DNA of 64,000 bases from assembly GCF_018342065.1 (NCBI RefSeq), contig NZ_JAFDOE010000012.1, positions 1 to 64,000 on the forward strand. The letters are read 5' to 3'. Position numbers and translations under genes: made by a program. Below, piece by piece: positions 23,635-31,953 of this stretch. This stretch comes from Citrobacter sp. FP75. GTDB lineage: Bacteria; Pseudomonadota; Gammaproteobacteria; Enterobacterales; Enterobacteriaceae. The notes under the pieces are model-generated. The model saw nothing but the letters and a program-made list of their open reading frames with translations, did no database searches and was not told the origin of the DNA. Numbering within the stretch: the first letter of the stretch is position 1; the number at the start of each line of letters is the position of its first letter.

Positions 23635-23781
23635 ATGATTTTCGACCCGCAAATAGTCGCACAGGCGAAGGCGTTTGTAAACGCCCTGAAGAGTGGCCGC
23701 CGCGCGCATGTACCTGCGCTGCGATTTGAATACTGGCAGCAGTTCATGACTACCGTGAACGCCGAGTTGGGCTACATCTGA
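23635..23781 (+). CDS. Small leading-region protein (48 aa)
   Basis: ATG 23635 follows AAAGGAGTT, a strong ribosome binding site. Product MIFDPQIVAQAKAFVNALKS... ends ELGYI and is followed at once by a terminator-like hairpin. No family was recognised, but the signals make it a credible gene. Confidence 0.6.
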   Translation: MIFDPQIVAQAKAFVNALKSGRRAHVPALRFEYWQQFMTTVNAELGYI

Positions 23782-23786
23782 CAGCC

Positions 23787-23811
23787 GCCGCCCCGCAACG
23801 GGGCGGCTTTT
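23787..23811 (+). terminator. Terminator after the 48-aa gene
   Basis: GCCGCCCCG-caa-CGGGGCGGC followed by TTTTG: a 9-bp GC stem with a short U-tract. Confidence 0.7.
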
Positions 23812-23835
23812 GATCGCCATTGCGGAGAATAACCA

Positions 23836-24405
23836 ATGCCAAAATATTATCTACAAAATGCGCCACGCGGCGTAACAGGTATCCGTCTTGAGAACGGCGA
23901 GGAGGCCATTTATCTGGATGGTGAATATATTGCAGGCCGCGATCTTCAGGAACGTAATGAGGATGTGATCTCGATAGGTAAGAAAATTGCGGAGAAAATC
24001 GGGGTTCCTTTCCAGTTGCTGGAGTGCCCTATTCCTGGTGATGATGAATGGGCGTGGAACGATATTACGGATTCATTGGGATGGGGGAAAAGTATCATCG
24101 CTCCGCGTATGATGCTGCGCCCGGTTATGGAATGTCGAATATCTCATATCACGTTAGAAGATAATTATTTATTGCAGGAATTGACCCAATCAGAGAACGA
24201 ATGGCCGTGGATTCTGGATACCGATGTCGGGTATCTTCTGCGCCTCGATGCTCCCACACGTCCGCTTCTCCGGCTGAAACGTCTGGGCATTTCACGAACC
24301 ACACGGGCGTTAATTTATCGGTCTATTAAGCAGGCCAATATTAGCATGATCCATTTCTCATCTGTGGGGGATAATGTGGAAGGTGCGCCAGTATTTGACT
24401 GGTAA
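23836..24405 (+). CDS. Leading-region protein of unknown function, related to 11464-11925 (189 aa)
   Basis: Starts behind GGAGAATAACC. The first 80 residues share the domain described for the 153-aa protein. The extra C-terminal part (RPLLRLKRLGISRTTRALIYRSIKQANISMIHF) is basic and absent from that paralogue. Lower GC than its neighbours. Function unknown. Confidence 0.7.
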   Translation: MPKYYLQNAPRGVTGIRLENGEEAIYLDGEYIAGRDLQERNEDVISIGKKIAEKIGVPFQLLECPIPGDDEWAWNDITDSLGWGKSIIAPRMMLRPVMECRISHITLEDNYLLQELTQSENEWPWILDTDVGYLLRLDAPTRPLLRLKRLGISRTTRALIYRSIKQANISMIHFSSVGDNVEGAPVFDW

Positions 24406-24586
24406 GTATCAGCCCGGCACGCCCGGGCATAATTCTCCACCTCCGGCGCACGGGCTTGCAGCTGCCGTCCCGACAGCGCCGCCCTGACTGGGGCCACCTG
24501 GCGGCCCCAGAAAGGAAACGGGCTTCGCCCGCCGGATAATTCCAGCTTTCACCTTTTGAGTACTTTGCTCACCGCGTGCTGCCTTA

Positions 24587-24732
24587 CCCGTGAAAGACTC
24601 TGGCCCGACCCGGAGTCTATGCAAGGGCACATCACTCACCCGTTCGCACTCCCTCTGGTCGCTTGCGCTGCGGCTTCCTGCTGCACCCTTGCATCTCCTC
24701 CTTGTAGGTCAGGCCGTTCGCTTTATCACGGG
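24587..24732. promoter_or_regulatory. Frpo-like single-strand promoter element 4 (upstream of the DUF932 gene)
   Basis: CCCGTG (24587-24592)/CACGGG (24727-24732), a 9-11-nt bubble, GGCCCGACC (24602-24610)/GGTCAGGCC (24707-24715) and ATGCAAGGG (24619-24627)/CCCTTGCAT (24686-24694). The -35-like TTGCAT is kept; the -10 (CAGAGT or nearby) is weaker. The loop carries the 40-nt block (24637-24676) identical to 10202-10241. It is the element nearest oriT, so it would enter the recipient first. Confidence 0.7.
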
Positions 24733-24812
24733 AACGGCCACCCGCGATGGTGAATCATCATCAAAAAGGCGACGGCAGAAGCAATTTTATAATCATCATG
24801 AGGAGAATCACT

Positions 24813-25646
24813 ATGGCCCGTTTAGCATCTCGTTTTGCATCAATGAATGTCATCCGTCGCGAACGTCCACTGACGAACGATGAACTGATGCATGTTGTTC
24901 CGAGTATTTTTTCCGAGGACAAACATGATTCCCGTAGCGAACGCTACACGTACATTCCAACGATTACCGTTCTGGAAAAATTGCGCGAAGAAGGTTTCCT
25001 GCCGTTCTTTGCTTGCCAGACACGCACCCGTGATGAAGGAAAACGTGGTCACACCAAACATATGATGCGTTTGCGTCGCGCCGGGCAAATTGCAGGTAAA
25101 GAGGTTCCGGAAATAATTCTTTTGAATAGCCACGATGGTAGCAGCAGTTATCAGATGATTCCGGGAATGTTCCGCTTCGTCTGCACCAACGGGATGATTT
25201 GCGGGCAGACGTTCGGGGAGATCCGTGTCCCGCACAAAGGCGATGTAGTCGAGCAAGTTATAGAAGGTGCATACGAGGTTCTGGGAATTTTTGACGAAAT
25301 AACAGAGTCACGAGAAATAATGAAAGACACCGCGCTGACACGCGAGGAGCAGGAAATTTTTGCACAGACCGCTCTGGGCTGGCGTTATGATGAAAACTCA
25401 GAAGGAAAGCACATCCCTCTGGCACCATCCGATTTGCTCAATGTTCGCCGAAATGAAGATAAATCTAATGATCTTTGGACGACGTATCAGCGTGTTCAGG
25501 AGAATATGACAAAGGGTGGTTTACTGGGAAAAACAGCGCAAGGAAAGAGACAGCGTACACGTGCAGTGACCGGAATTGATGGGGATGTAAAACTGAACCG
25601 TGCATTGTGGGGAATGGCAGAAATGATGCAAAAGTTGAAGTCATGA
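24813..25646 (+). CDS. DUF932 family protein (277 aa), first leading gene
   Basis: ATG 24813 follows GAGGAG. The family is recognised from LASRFASMNVIRRERPLTNDELMHVVPSIF, YTYIPTITVLEKLREEGFLPFFACQTRTRDE and GMFRFVCTNGMICGQTFGEIRVPHKG. DUF932 proteins are frequent in plasmid leading regions and phages; their activity is not settled. As the gene nearest oriT it is the first complete gene transferred. Confidence 0.85.
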   Translation: MARLASRFASMNVIRRERPLTNDELMHVVPSIFSEDKHDSRSERYTYIPTITVLEKLREEGFLPFFACQTRTRDEGKRGHTKHMMRLRRAGQIAGKEVPEIILLNSHDGSSSYQMIPGMFRFVCTNGMICGQTFGEIRVPHKGDVVEQVIEGAYEVLGIFDEITESREIMKDTALTREEQEIFAQTALGWRYDENSEGKHIPLAPSDLLNVRRNEDKSNDLWTTYQRVQENMTKGGLLGKTAQGKRQRTRAVTGIDGDVKLNRALWGMAEMMQKLKS

Positions 25647-25656
25647 ATGATGCAAT

Positions 25657-25674
25657 GCGGGAGGAAACTCCCGC
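25657..25674 (+). terminator. Hairpin after the DUF932 gene
   Basis: GCGGGAG-GAAA-CTCCCGC ten nucleotides behind the stop, without a T-run. The rest of 25675-25808 is AT-rich and shows no gene. Confidence 0.5.
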
Positions 25675-25808
25675 TAATTATGGTGCTGGGCGTGACAAAC
25701 TCAGGTATTGAATCAGTTTTCAGCTAATTACACAGTTCGGAATTATCTAACCACTATCGTGGTAAAATAATGCCTCTCATCAGGTTCCAGTGTTCTCCGT
25801 AAAAATTC

Positions 25809-26132
25809 TTAACTTTCTTGATTCACTGGAGTTTGATTAGAATTTTTAGTCGTTCTGTTACGAGAAAAACCTGCCCCTTTTGTTGTTTTTTTCTGCTTAC
25901 TTAATATTTCACGAATAGCTTTAACACTTGTCTGGATACCCACACCCTCTAAAGCCGAACGGATATCATCTACAGAATAGCCTTTATGACCAGAAAGCAA
26001 AATTATCTGGTCTTGCAGTTTATTCAATACGTCGGATTTGGTAAGACGTTTCTCGGTTAAATCAGGTAGAGAATCTAACGTCATTTTTGCCAGTTCAACG
26101 TCTTCCGTTGTGAACCATTTTTTATCTGCCAT
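25809..26132 (-). CDS. oriT-adjacent small protein, possible MobC-like accessory (107 aa)
   Basis: Transcribed away from oriT on the side opposite nikAB. MADKKWFTTEDVELAKMTLDSLPDLTEKRLTKSDVLNKL suggests an N-terminal helical domain, and the C-terminus (KQKKTTKGAGFSRNRTTKNSN) is basic and probably disordered. Position and charge fit an accessory relaxosome or mobilisation protein; this is inference, not a family match I can prove. Confidence 0.55.
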   Translation of the reverse strand: MADKKWFTTEDVELAKMTLDSLPDLTEKRLTKSDVLNKLQDQIILLSGHKGYSVDDIRSALEGVGIQTSVKAIREILSKQKKTTKGAGFSRNRTTKNSNQTPVNQES

Positions 26133-26202
26133 ATCAAATTTTTCCTTTCACATATTGCCGCTATGATTTTCATGTCAATCATACCATTGCCAAATAAAAA
26201 GT

Positions 26203-26347
26203 GGCAGTGTCTCGCACTGCCGATGCCGTCAAATCGCCACTAGGCGAAACAGCCAGCGAAGCGTATAATGGCCGAAAAAACGGGACAGGATGTGCATTTG
26301 TAATACCGCGCACGCACGATATTACAAATGCCACCTGGTCAGGGCTC
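26203..26347. other. oriT: Origin of transfer (oriT), I-type, with nic site
   Basis: The minus strand contains GCACATCCTGTCCCGTTTTT, matching the R64/IncP nick region; cleavage after CATCCTG falls between 26286 and 26285. Eight nucleotides away is a 12-bp perfect inverted repeat GCATTTGTAATA (26294-26305)/TATTACAAATGC (26320-26331), the expected NikA binding repeat. Further hairpins are GGCAGTG (26203-26209)/CACTGCC (26215-26221) and TCGCC-acta-GGCGA (26234-26247). The T-strand is the minus strand and leads toward lower coordinates. Confidence 0.9.
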
Positions 26348-26375
26348 CGCCCCGACACCCGAGTAAGGAGCACAC

Positions 26376-26711
26376 ATGAGCGACAAAGTATCCCGAAGAG
26401 GAAGTGATAAACGGCAGAAAACCGTTATCAAGACTCTGAGGTTTACCCCTGATGAAATCGAAGAAATTGAAGGGAAAGCGGAAGAGGTTGGACAAAGCGT
26501 ATCGGCTTACATTCGTAACGCTGCGATGAACAGAAAGGTCATTTCACTCATCGACGACAGCTTTATGACTGAGCTATTGAGGCTGGGAAGACTGCAAAAG
26601 CATCTGTTTGTTGAAGGGAAAAGAGTCGGGGATAAAGAATACTCCACGGTCCTTGTAGCAATATCAGAATTGTCCACCACGCTCAGAAAAAAACTTATGA
26701 GCAACGACTAG
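26376..26711 (+). CDS. nikA: NikA, oriT-binding relaxosome protein
   Basis: A 111-aa protein whose QKTVIKTLRFTPDEIEEIEGKAEEVGQSVSAYIRNAAMNRK is a ribbon-helix-helix. R64 NikA is about 110 aa, binds the oriT inverted repeat and recruits NikB. It starts 44 nt after the oriT repeat, behind TAAGGAG. NikB follows 21 nt later. Confidence 0.92.
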   Translation: MSDKVSRRGSDKRQKTVIKTLRFTPDEIEEIEGKAEEVGQSVSAYIRNAAMNRKVISLIDDSFMTELLRLGRLQKHLFVEGKRVGDKEYSTVLVAISELSTTLRKKLMSND

Positions 26712-26732
26712 TACGGAGAGAATCAGAACATC

Positions 26733-29432
26733 ATGATCGCAGTTATTCCACCGAAACGACAAGACGGAAAGTCCTCCTTTGGGGATTTGGTGTCTTACGT
26801 TTCTGTTCGTGATGAACCGCGCGATGATGATTTGATGGAAGCTGTTAAAGCATCCGGAACAAAACCGGAAATGCCGCACAGCAGTCGCTTTTCTCGTCTT
26901 GTTGATTATGCCACGAAACTGCGTGATGAGTCGTTTATCTCGCTTGTTGACGTGATGCCGGACGGCAGTGAATGGGTAAATTTTTACGGCGTGACCTGTT
27001 TCCACAACTGTACGTCAATTGAAAGCGCAGCCGAAGAGATGGAGTTCTCGGCCCGTAAAGCGAAGTTCGCCCATAACAAAAGTGATCCTGTATTCCACTA
27101 TATTCTGAGCTGGCAGTCGCATGAAAGCCCACGTCCAGAACAGATTTATGATTCGGTCAGCCATACGCTTTCTCGCCTAGGATTAGCCGGCCATCAGTTC
27201 GTCTCTGCCGTTCACACTGACACGGATAATCTGCATGTTCACATCGCTGTAAACCGCGTTCACCCGGAGACCGGTTATCTTAACCGTCTCGCTTACAGCC
27301 AGGAAAAACTGAGTAAGGCCTGCCGTGAGCTGGAGCTTAAGCATGGCTTTTCGCCCGATAATGGGTGCTATGTGATTGCACCTGACAATCGTATTGTTCG
27401 TCGTACTTCGATTGAACGTGATCGTCAAAGTGCCTGGAAGCGTGGTCGTATTCAGAGCCTGAGAGAATACATCGCTGACACTGCTATAGCCGGTTTACGG
27501 GAAGCACCTGTGACTGACTGGTCTTCTCTCCATCAGCGTTTTGCTAAAGAAGGTTTGTTCCTGTCAGCGGATAACGGCGAGCTGAAAGTGAAGGATGGCT
27601 GGGACAGTGAGCGTCCTGGCGTAACGCTTTCGGCATTTGGTCACGCTTTCGATACCGAAAAACTTATTCGTAAACTGGGTGAGTTTACTCCTCCTGCACA
27701 GGATATCTTTTCGCAAGTCCAGGCTGTTGGCCGTTACGAACCTGAGAAAATTACAGTGCCGTCGCGTCCTGAACGAATGACAGAGAAAGATACCTTAACT
27801 GACTATGCGACCGCACGTTTACGCGCACCGCTGATTGCACTTGATCAGGACCCGTCGCAACGAACTATACAGTCGGTACATACACTCCTCGCAAAGTCGG
27901 GTTTGTATCTTAAAGAACAACATGATCGACTGGTTATCTGTGATGGATATGATCCAACGCGCACACCAGTCAGGGCAGAACGGGTATGGCCTGCGCTAAC
28001 GAAAGCGGTCCTGGACTCGTATAAAGGTGGCTGGAAGCCGGTACCAAAAGACATTTTCCAGCAGGTTCCTCCTGCAGAACAGTTCACTGGTGGCGGTCTG
28101 GAAGCAACTCCAGTTTCCGATCGGGAATGGCGAAAATTGCGTACAGGATCGGGTCCACAGGGAGCCCTGAAACGCGAGATTTTCTCCGATAAGGAAAGCC
28201 TCTGGGGCTATGCTGTTTCGCACTGCCGTCAGGAGATTGAAACGCTTATAAGCAGTAAACACTTTTCCTGGGAACGCTGTCATGAACAGTTTGCGAAACA
28301 AGGGTTGTTGTTAGTTCGTGAGCAGCAGGGGCTGGTTGTGATGGATGCCTATAATCGCGAACAGACTCCTGTTAAGGCAAGTCATGTTCATCCGGATCTT
28401 ACACTTGCGCGTGCGGAACCTCATGCTGGTTCATTTGTTCCAGTGCCGGCAGACATCTTTGAACGTGTTAAGCCGGTAAGCCGTTACAATCCGGAACTGG
28501 CCGTGAGCGATCGCGATATTCCTGGTATGAAACGTGACCCTGAATTGCGTCGCCAGCGCCGTGAAGCGCGCGCAGCTGCAAGAGAAGATCTGAAAGCCCG
28601 TTATGCAGCCTGGCGGGCTAACTGGCAGCGTCCGGATTTGCGTGGTCGTGAGCGCTACCAGGCTATACATGATGAATGCCGGATGCGTAAAGCGCGCATC
28701 CGTATCGAACATCGAGACCCTCTGGTGAGAAAGCTGTATTACCATATTGTAGAACTGCAGCGTATGCAGGCTCTGATTACACTGAAAGAAGCTATGAAAG
28801 CTGAACGCGCTGAACTCATCGGACAGGGAACATGGTATCCGCCGTCTTACCGGCAGTGGGTTGAAGCTGAAGCGGTGAAAGGTGACAAGGCTGCGATATC
28901 ACAGCTAAGGGGATGGGATTACAAGGATCGTCGTGGTAATGCAGTGAAATCCACTACAGACAGCAGATGTGTTGTTATCTGTGAACCTGGTGGTACGCCG
29001 ATGTATTCCGGTGTACCTGGCCTACAGGCTTCACTGAAGAAAAATGGTCGCGTCCAGTTCCGGGATCCGGAGACAGGTCGTCACATTTGCACTGACTATG
29101 GCGACAGGGTTATTTTCAGAAACACCGGCGATTACGATTCGCTGAAGCGGGATATGGTCAAAGTCGCACCGGTTCTCTTCAGTCGTTCTCCGACCGTCGC
29201 GATGGCACCAGAAGGGAATGATGAACAGTTCAATACAGCATTTGCCAAAATGGTGGCATGGCACAATGTGAACCACCGCGATGAAGCTGAATACCATATC
29301 GCACGGCCGGATGTAGACCAGGTACGTGTTGAGCATGAGCAACAATTCACAAATGTGTTGAATCAAAGCAGTTATGCTCCGGATGCTCAAGCTTCACATC
29401 AGAATACCTGGGAACCACCGACGCCAAGATAA
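26733..29432 (+). CDS. nikB: NikB, MOB-P relaxase
   Basis: At 899 aa it equals R64 NikB in length as I recall. The histidine triad is visible: His161 and HVH (168-170) in HTDTDNLHVHIAVNRVHPETG, with FHYILSWQSHE (121-131) just before; the catalytic Tyr should be in the N-terminal 60 residues. The long C-terminal region contains repeated segments (SRYNPE..., RYEPEKI..., P-V-P-x-D-I-F) seen three times, probably repeats that contact the coupling protein. It nicks and religates oriT. Confidence 0.93.
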   Translation: MIAVIPPKRQDGKSSFGDLVSYVSVRDEPRDDDLMEAVKASGTKPEMPHSSRFSRLVDYATKLRDESFISLVDVMPDGSEWVNFYGVTCFHNCTSIESAAEEMEFSARKAKFAHNKSDPVFHYILSWQSHESPRPEQIYDSVSHTLSRLGLAGHQFVSAVHTDTDNLHVHIAVNRVHPETGYLNRLAYSQEKLSKACRELELKHGFSPDNGCYVIAPDNRIVRRTSIERDRQSAWKRGRIQSLREYIADTAIAGLREAPVTDWSSLHQRFAKEGLFLSADNGELKVKDGWDSERPGVTLSAFGHAFDTEKLIRKLGEFTPPAQDIFSQVQAVGRYEPEKITVPSRPERMTEKDTLTDYATARLRAPLIALDQDPSQRTIQSVHTLLAKSGLYLKEQHDRLVICDGYDPTRTPVRAERVWPALTKAVLDSYKGGWKPVPKDIFQQVPPAEQFTGGGLEATPVSDREWRKLRTGSGPQGALKREIFSDKESLWGYAVSHCRQEIETLISSKHFSWERCHEQFAKQGLLLVREQQGLVVMDAYNREQTPVKASHVHPDLTLARAEPHAGSFVPVPADIFERVKPVSRYNPELAVSDRDIPGMKRDPELRRQRREARAAAREDLKARYAAWRANWQRPDLRGRERYQAIHDECRMRKARIRIEHRDPLVRKLYYHIVELQRMQALITLKEAMKAERAELIGQGTWYPPSYRQWVEAEAVKGDKAAISQLRGWDYKDRRGNAVKSTTDSRCVVICEPGGTPMYSGVPGLQASLKKNGRVQFRDPETGRHICTDYGDRVIFRNTGDYDSLKRDMVKVAPVLFSRSPTVAMAPEGNDEQFNTAFAKMVAWHNVNHRDEAEYHIARPDVDQVRVEHEQQFTNVLNQSSYAPDAQASHQNTWEPPTPR

Positions 29433-29449
29433 ACAGAGTCAGCCTCTGT

Positions 29450-29529
29450 ATTAAAGCTTTTTTTAACTAGTGATATTGTTATTAAAGGATGTTTTAATAA
29501 CTATCTAGCTTATTAAAAGGAGCTTTAAT
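29450..29529. promoter_or_regulatory. Palindromic promoter region of the fic gene
   Basis: TTATTAAA (29479-29486)/TTTAATAA (29493-29500) is a perfect 8-bp inverted repeat, and ATTAAAGCT (29450-29458)/AGCTTTAAT (29521-29529) encloses the region up to the start codon. The AT-rich repeats differ from the nikB sequence before them. The C-terminal winged helix of the Fic protein may bind here. Confidence 0.5.
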
Positions 29530-30679
29530 GAATCGAGTAACAGGCCACTACAAAACCACCCAAAGCCACAATGAGGCTGTTCATGCCTTTGTGCCATTTC
29601 CTCTGCCACCAACGAAACCAGAACTGGATCCCCATGTATGGCAAGAACAAAATACACGAGCTGAACTTGCCCTGGCCAGGCTTTCAGGTATGTCTGGTCT
29701 CGTTGCCTCCGGAGAGTGGCTCATTTACAGCGCCTTGCGCCGCGAGGCATTGCTAACTTCCCAGCTGGAAGGTACCCAAGCTACCCTGACAGACGTTTTT
29801 GATGACGAAGCAGGTTTATCCGTTGCCAATGCGGATGATGTTGAAGAAGTTACACAATATCTGCAGGCATTCCGGTATGTCCGGGAACAAATTAACTCAC
29901 CTGAAGGTCTTCCTGTATCGGTGCGGTTGATTACGGAAGCGCATAAGGTTCTTCTCAATGGTATTCGTGGCGCTAATAAACAACCCGGCAACATCAGAAC
30001 CAGCCAGAACTGGATAGGCGGAACTCGTCCTGGTAATGCGGTCTATGTTCCTCCTCCCCCGGAAGAAGTCACGAACCTCTTGTCTGATCTGGAGCTGTTT
30101 ATTCACGACCAAAATCAGACGTTACCTCCACTCGTTAAGATTGCCCTGGTGCATGCGCAATTCGAAACTATTCACCCCTTTCTGGACGGTAATGGACGCA
30201 TTGGCCGACTGCTTATTGCAATCCTGCTGGAAGAATGGGGTGTCCTGCCCGAACCTCTTTTATATGTTTCCGGGTACCTGAAAAGCCATCAGGAAGAATA
30301 TTACCGGTGTCTGTCAGAGATACGGAGCTATGGGAACTGGGAGCAATGGGTATCGTTCTTCCTGGAAGGGGTGGAGATAGCTGCTGAGGAGGCTCAACGG
30401 AGTATTATTCAGATAGCTTCTCTCATCGCCATGCATCGAAAGATGCTACTTGCGAACACCTCGACGTCCTTGCAAACCATGCGTCTTTTTGAGTTACTGC
30501 CAGTTATGCCAAGATTAACTGTCGAACGTGCTCAGTCTGAACTTGCGGTAACGTTTCCTACTGCCAGTACTGCGATCAAGGTACTCGAAGCTACAGGCAT
30601 TCTTGTTGAAACGACTGGCAGAGCTCGCGGGAAAAGCTATGTCTATAAGGATTATGTCGACCTCTTGAGAAATGAGTGA
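29528..30679 (+). CDS. Fic-domain protein with N-terminal inhibitory motif (383 aa)
   Basis: The Fic motif HPFLDGNGRIGR is complete (His216 catalytic), so AMP-transfer to a target protein is expected. The inhibitory motif TSQLEG (77-82) fits [S/T]xxxE[G/N] upstream of the Fic core (class II, self-inhibited). The C-terminal RLTVERAQSELAVTFPTASTAIKVLEATGILVETTGRARGKSYVY is a winged helix that may bind its own promoter. It lies between nikB and trbC and is not part of the R64 layout, so it is cargo. Its role (stress, defence or toxin) is unknown. Confidence 0.88.
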   Translation: MNRVTGHYKTTQSHNEAVHAFVPFPLPPTKPELDPHVWQEQNTRAELALARLSGMSGLVASGEWLIYSALRREALLTSQLEGTQATLTDVFDDEAGLSVANADDVEEVTQYLQAFRYVREQINSPEGLPVSVRLITEAHKVLLNGIRGANKQPGNIRTSQNWIGGTRPGNAVYVPPPPEEVTNLLSDLELFIHDQNQTLPPLVKIALVHAQFETIHPFLDGNGRIGRLLIAILLEEWGVLPEPLLYVSGYLKSHQEEYYRCLSEIRSYGNWEQWVSFFLEGVEIAAEEAQRSIIQIASLIAMHRKMLLANTSTSLQTMRLFELLPVMPRLTVERAQSELAVTFPTASTAIKVLEATGILVETTGRARGKSYVYKDYVDLLRNE

Positions 30680-30786
30680 GGGTTATAGCTACTCCAATAC
30701 TTTTTAACGTCGCCTGCAAGGGTTTCTGTGCCTTGTCTTAGCTTTTTCTTCACGAATACACTGTGGCCTCCACCGCGGCATAGGGT

Positions 30787-31581
30787 ATGCCCAGGAAATA
30801 TGATTTGAAAATTGATGAGCAATTTTTCTGGAAAATATTTCGCGTTTTTTTTCCAGAACTACGTAAGTGGGTCACCAGGGCGCTGATAGCTGCCGGTATA
30901 TCGATGTTGTCAGGGCCACTTTGGGTCCCCTATGTGAACGCATTTTTATCCAGGTACGCAAGCATTAATATACCAGATACGAGCACGAGTGGATGGGTAT
31001 GTCTGGGGCTGGGTCTGCTCTGTTTGATAGCGAACGAAACACTGGATCGCTGGCCATCAAAAAAGAAGATGACTGCAGAAGACAAGGAAGATAAAAATAC
31101 TCTTTATGAGTTATTCAGCCAGATGCACTTGCCTACTTATGACTGGTTTTTCCATCACGGAAAAATAACGTGGGTATATATTCCGGCACTTCATTACCAC
31201 TACGGTGTTGAGGGTTATATTCAGGCTACTCAGTTCCATCTTCATGACAAAGAAATCAGGAAATCTGTAGAGCTATTTTACCAGTCATGCTCGCGGGCAT
31301 TTTCTTATGCATGGTACTTCGTTGAAACCAATAACCCTCATCTGCAGAAGTTCGGCCATCAGCACAATGTACATACTGATCCGTTGGCAAAGGCTGCTCA
31401 TGATGATTTCCGGAACGCAGTATGTGAAGCAGAAGGGCACCTGAAAGACCTGTGCAAAGCGGTTAAAACAAAATATCCGGACTTTGATATGGAAGAAACG
31501 AGCAAGATCGCTAAGGATGAGCAACGGTCGTATTCGAAAGCACTGAATTTTGACTCAGCTACCTCCAAAGCAGAACTATAA
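30787..31581 (+). CDS. Two-helix membrane protein of unknown function (264 aa)
   Basis: Residues about 28-55 (VTRALIAAGISMLSGPLWVPYV) and 68-84 (GWVCLGLGLLCLIAN) are membrane segments. A soluble domain rich in His and aromatic residues (LPTYDWFFHHGKITWVYIPALHYHYGVEGY) follows, ending in charged helices. Low GC and a weak ribosome binding site suggest recent acquisition. A strong bidirectional terminator follows. Two N-terminal helices plus a cytosolic domain is a layout seen in many defence effectors, but no family match is claimed. Confidence 0.65.
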   Translation: MPRKYDLKIDEQFFWKIFRVFFPELRKWVTRALIAAGISMLSGPLWVPYVNAFLSRYASINIPDTSTSGWVCLGLGLLCLIANETLDRWPSKKKMTAEDKEDKNTLYELFSQMHLPTYDWFFHHGKITWVYIPALHYHYGVEGYIQATQFHLHDKEIRKSVELFYQSCSRAFSYAWYFVETNNPHLQKFGHQHNVHTDPLAKAAHDDFRNAVCEAEGHLKDLCKAVKTKYPDFDMEETSKIAKDEQRSYSKALNFDSATSKAEL

Positions 31582-31586
31582 AAACA

Positions 31587-31613
31587 AAAAAGGCCGCTTT
31601 CGCGGCCTTTTTT
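31587..31613. terminator. Bidirectional Rho-independent terminator
   Basis: AAAAAGGCCGC-TTTC-GCGGCCTTTTTT between convergent genes: A-tract, GC stem and T-tract work in both directions. Confidence 0.9.
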
Positions 31614-31881
31614 AGTTAAATGCAATGCGTGGAACTACTTCCCATTCCGCGTGGTCATTCTTTAAAACACATTTGTATTCAGAACCATCATGTTTAATCT
31701 GCAACCCGACGGTATAAAGCTTCTCGCCATCGGAGCAGGCGTACGCCTTCTGCTGGTTCGTGAGGAGGATGTTACGGATTTCAGTCAACTGCGCCACGGC
31801 ATTGGCGTCTACAACAGGTTGGGGCGCTGCAGCGGCAACGGCTGAAAAACCAAAGAGTGCGGCAAATATTAGTTTCTTCAT
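31612..31881 (-). CDS. Small exported protein (89 aa)
   Basis: MKKLIFAALFGFSAVAAAAPQ is a signal peptide with AxA cleavage. The mature part has a Cys pair (YACSDGEKLYTVGLQIKHDGSEYKCV) resembling short periplasmic DUF1496-type proteins. It lies between the cargo genes and trbC on the minus strand, 72 nt downstream of trbC. Function unknown. Confidence 0.7.
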   Translation of the reverse strand: MKKLIFAALFGFSAVAAAAPQPVVDANAVAQLTEIRNILLTNQQKAYACSDGEKLYTVGLQIKHDGSEYKCVLKNDHAEWEVVPRIAFN

Positions 31882-31953
31882 TTCATTTCCTTTTGTGCTA
31901 TATCATTTTGATTATCGGCAGTTGTTCCTAAAACCCGACAAATTTTTGAACTG

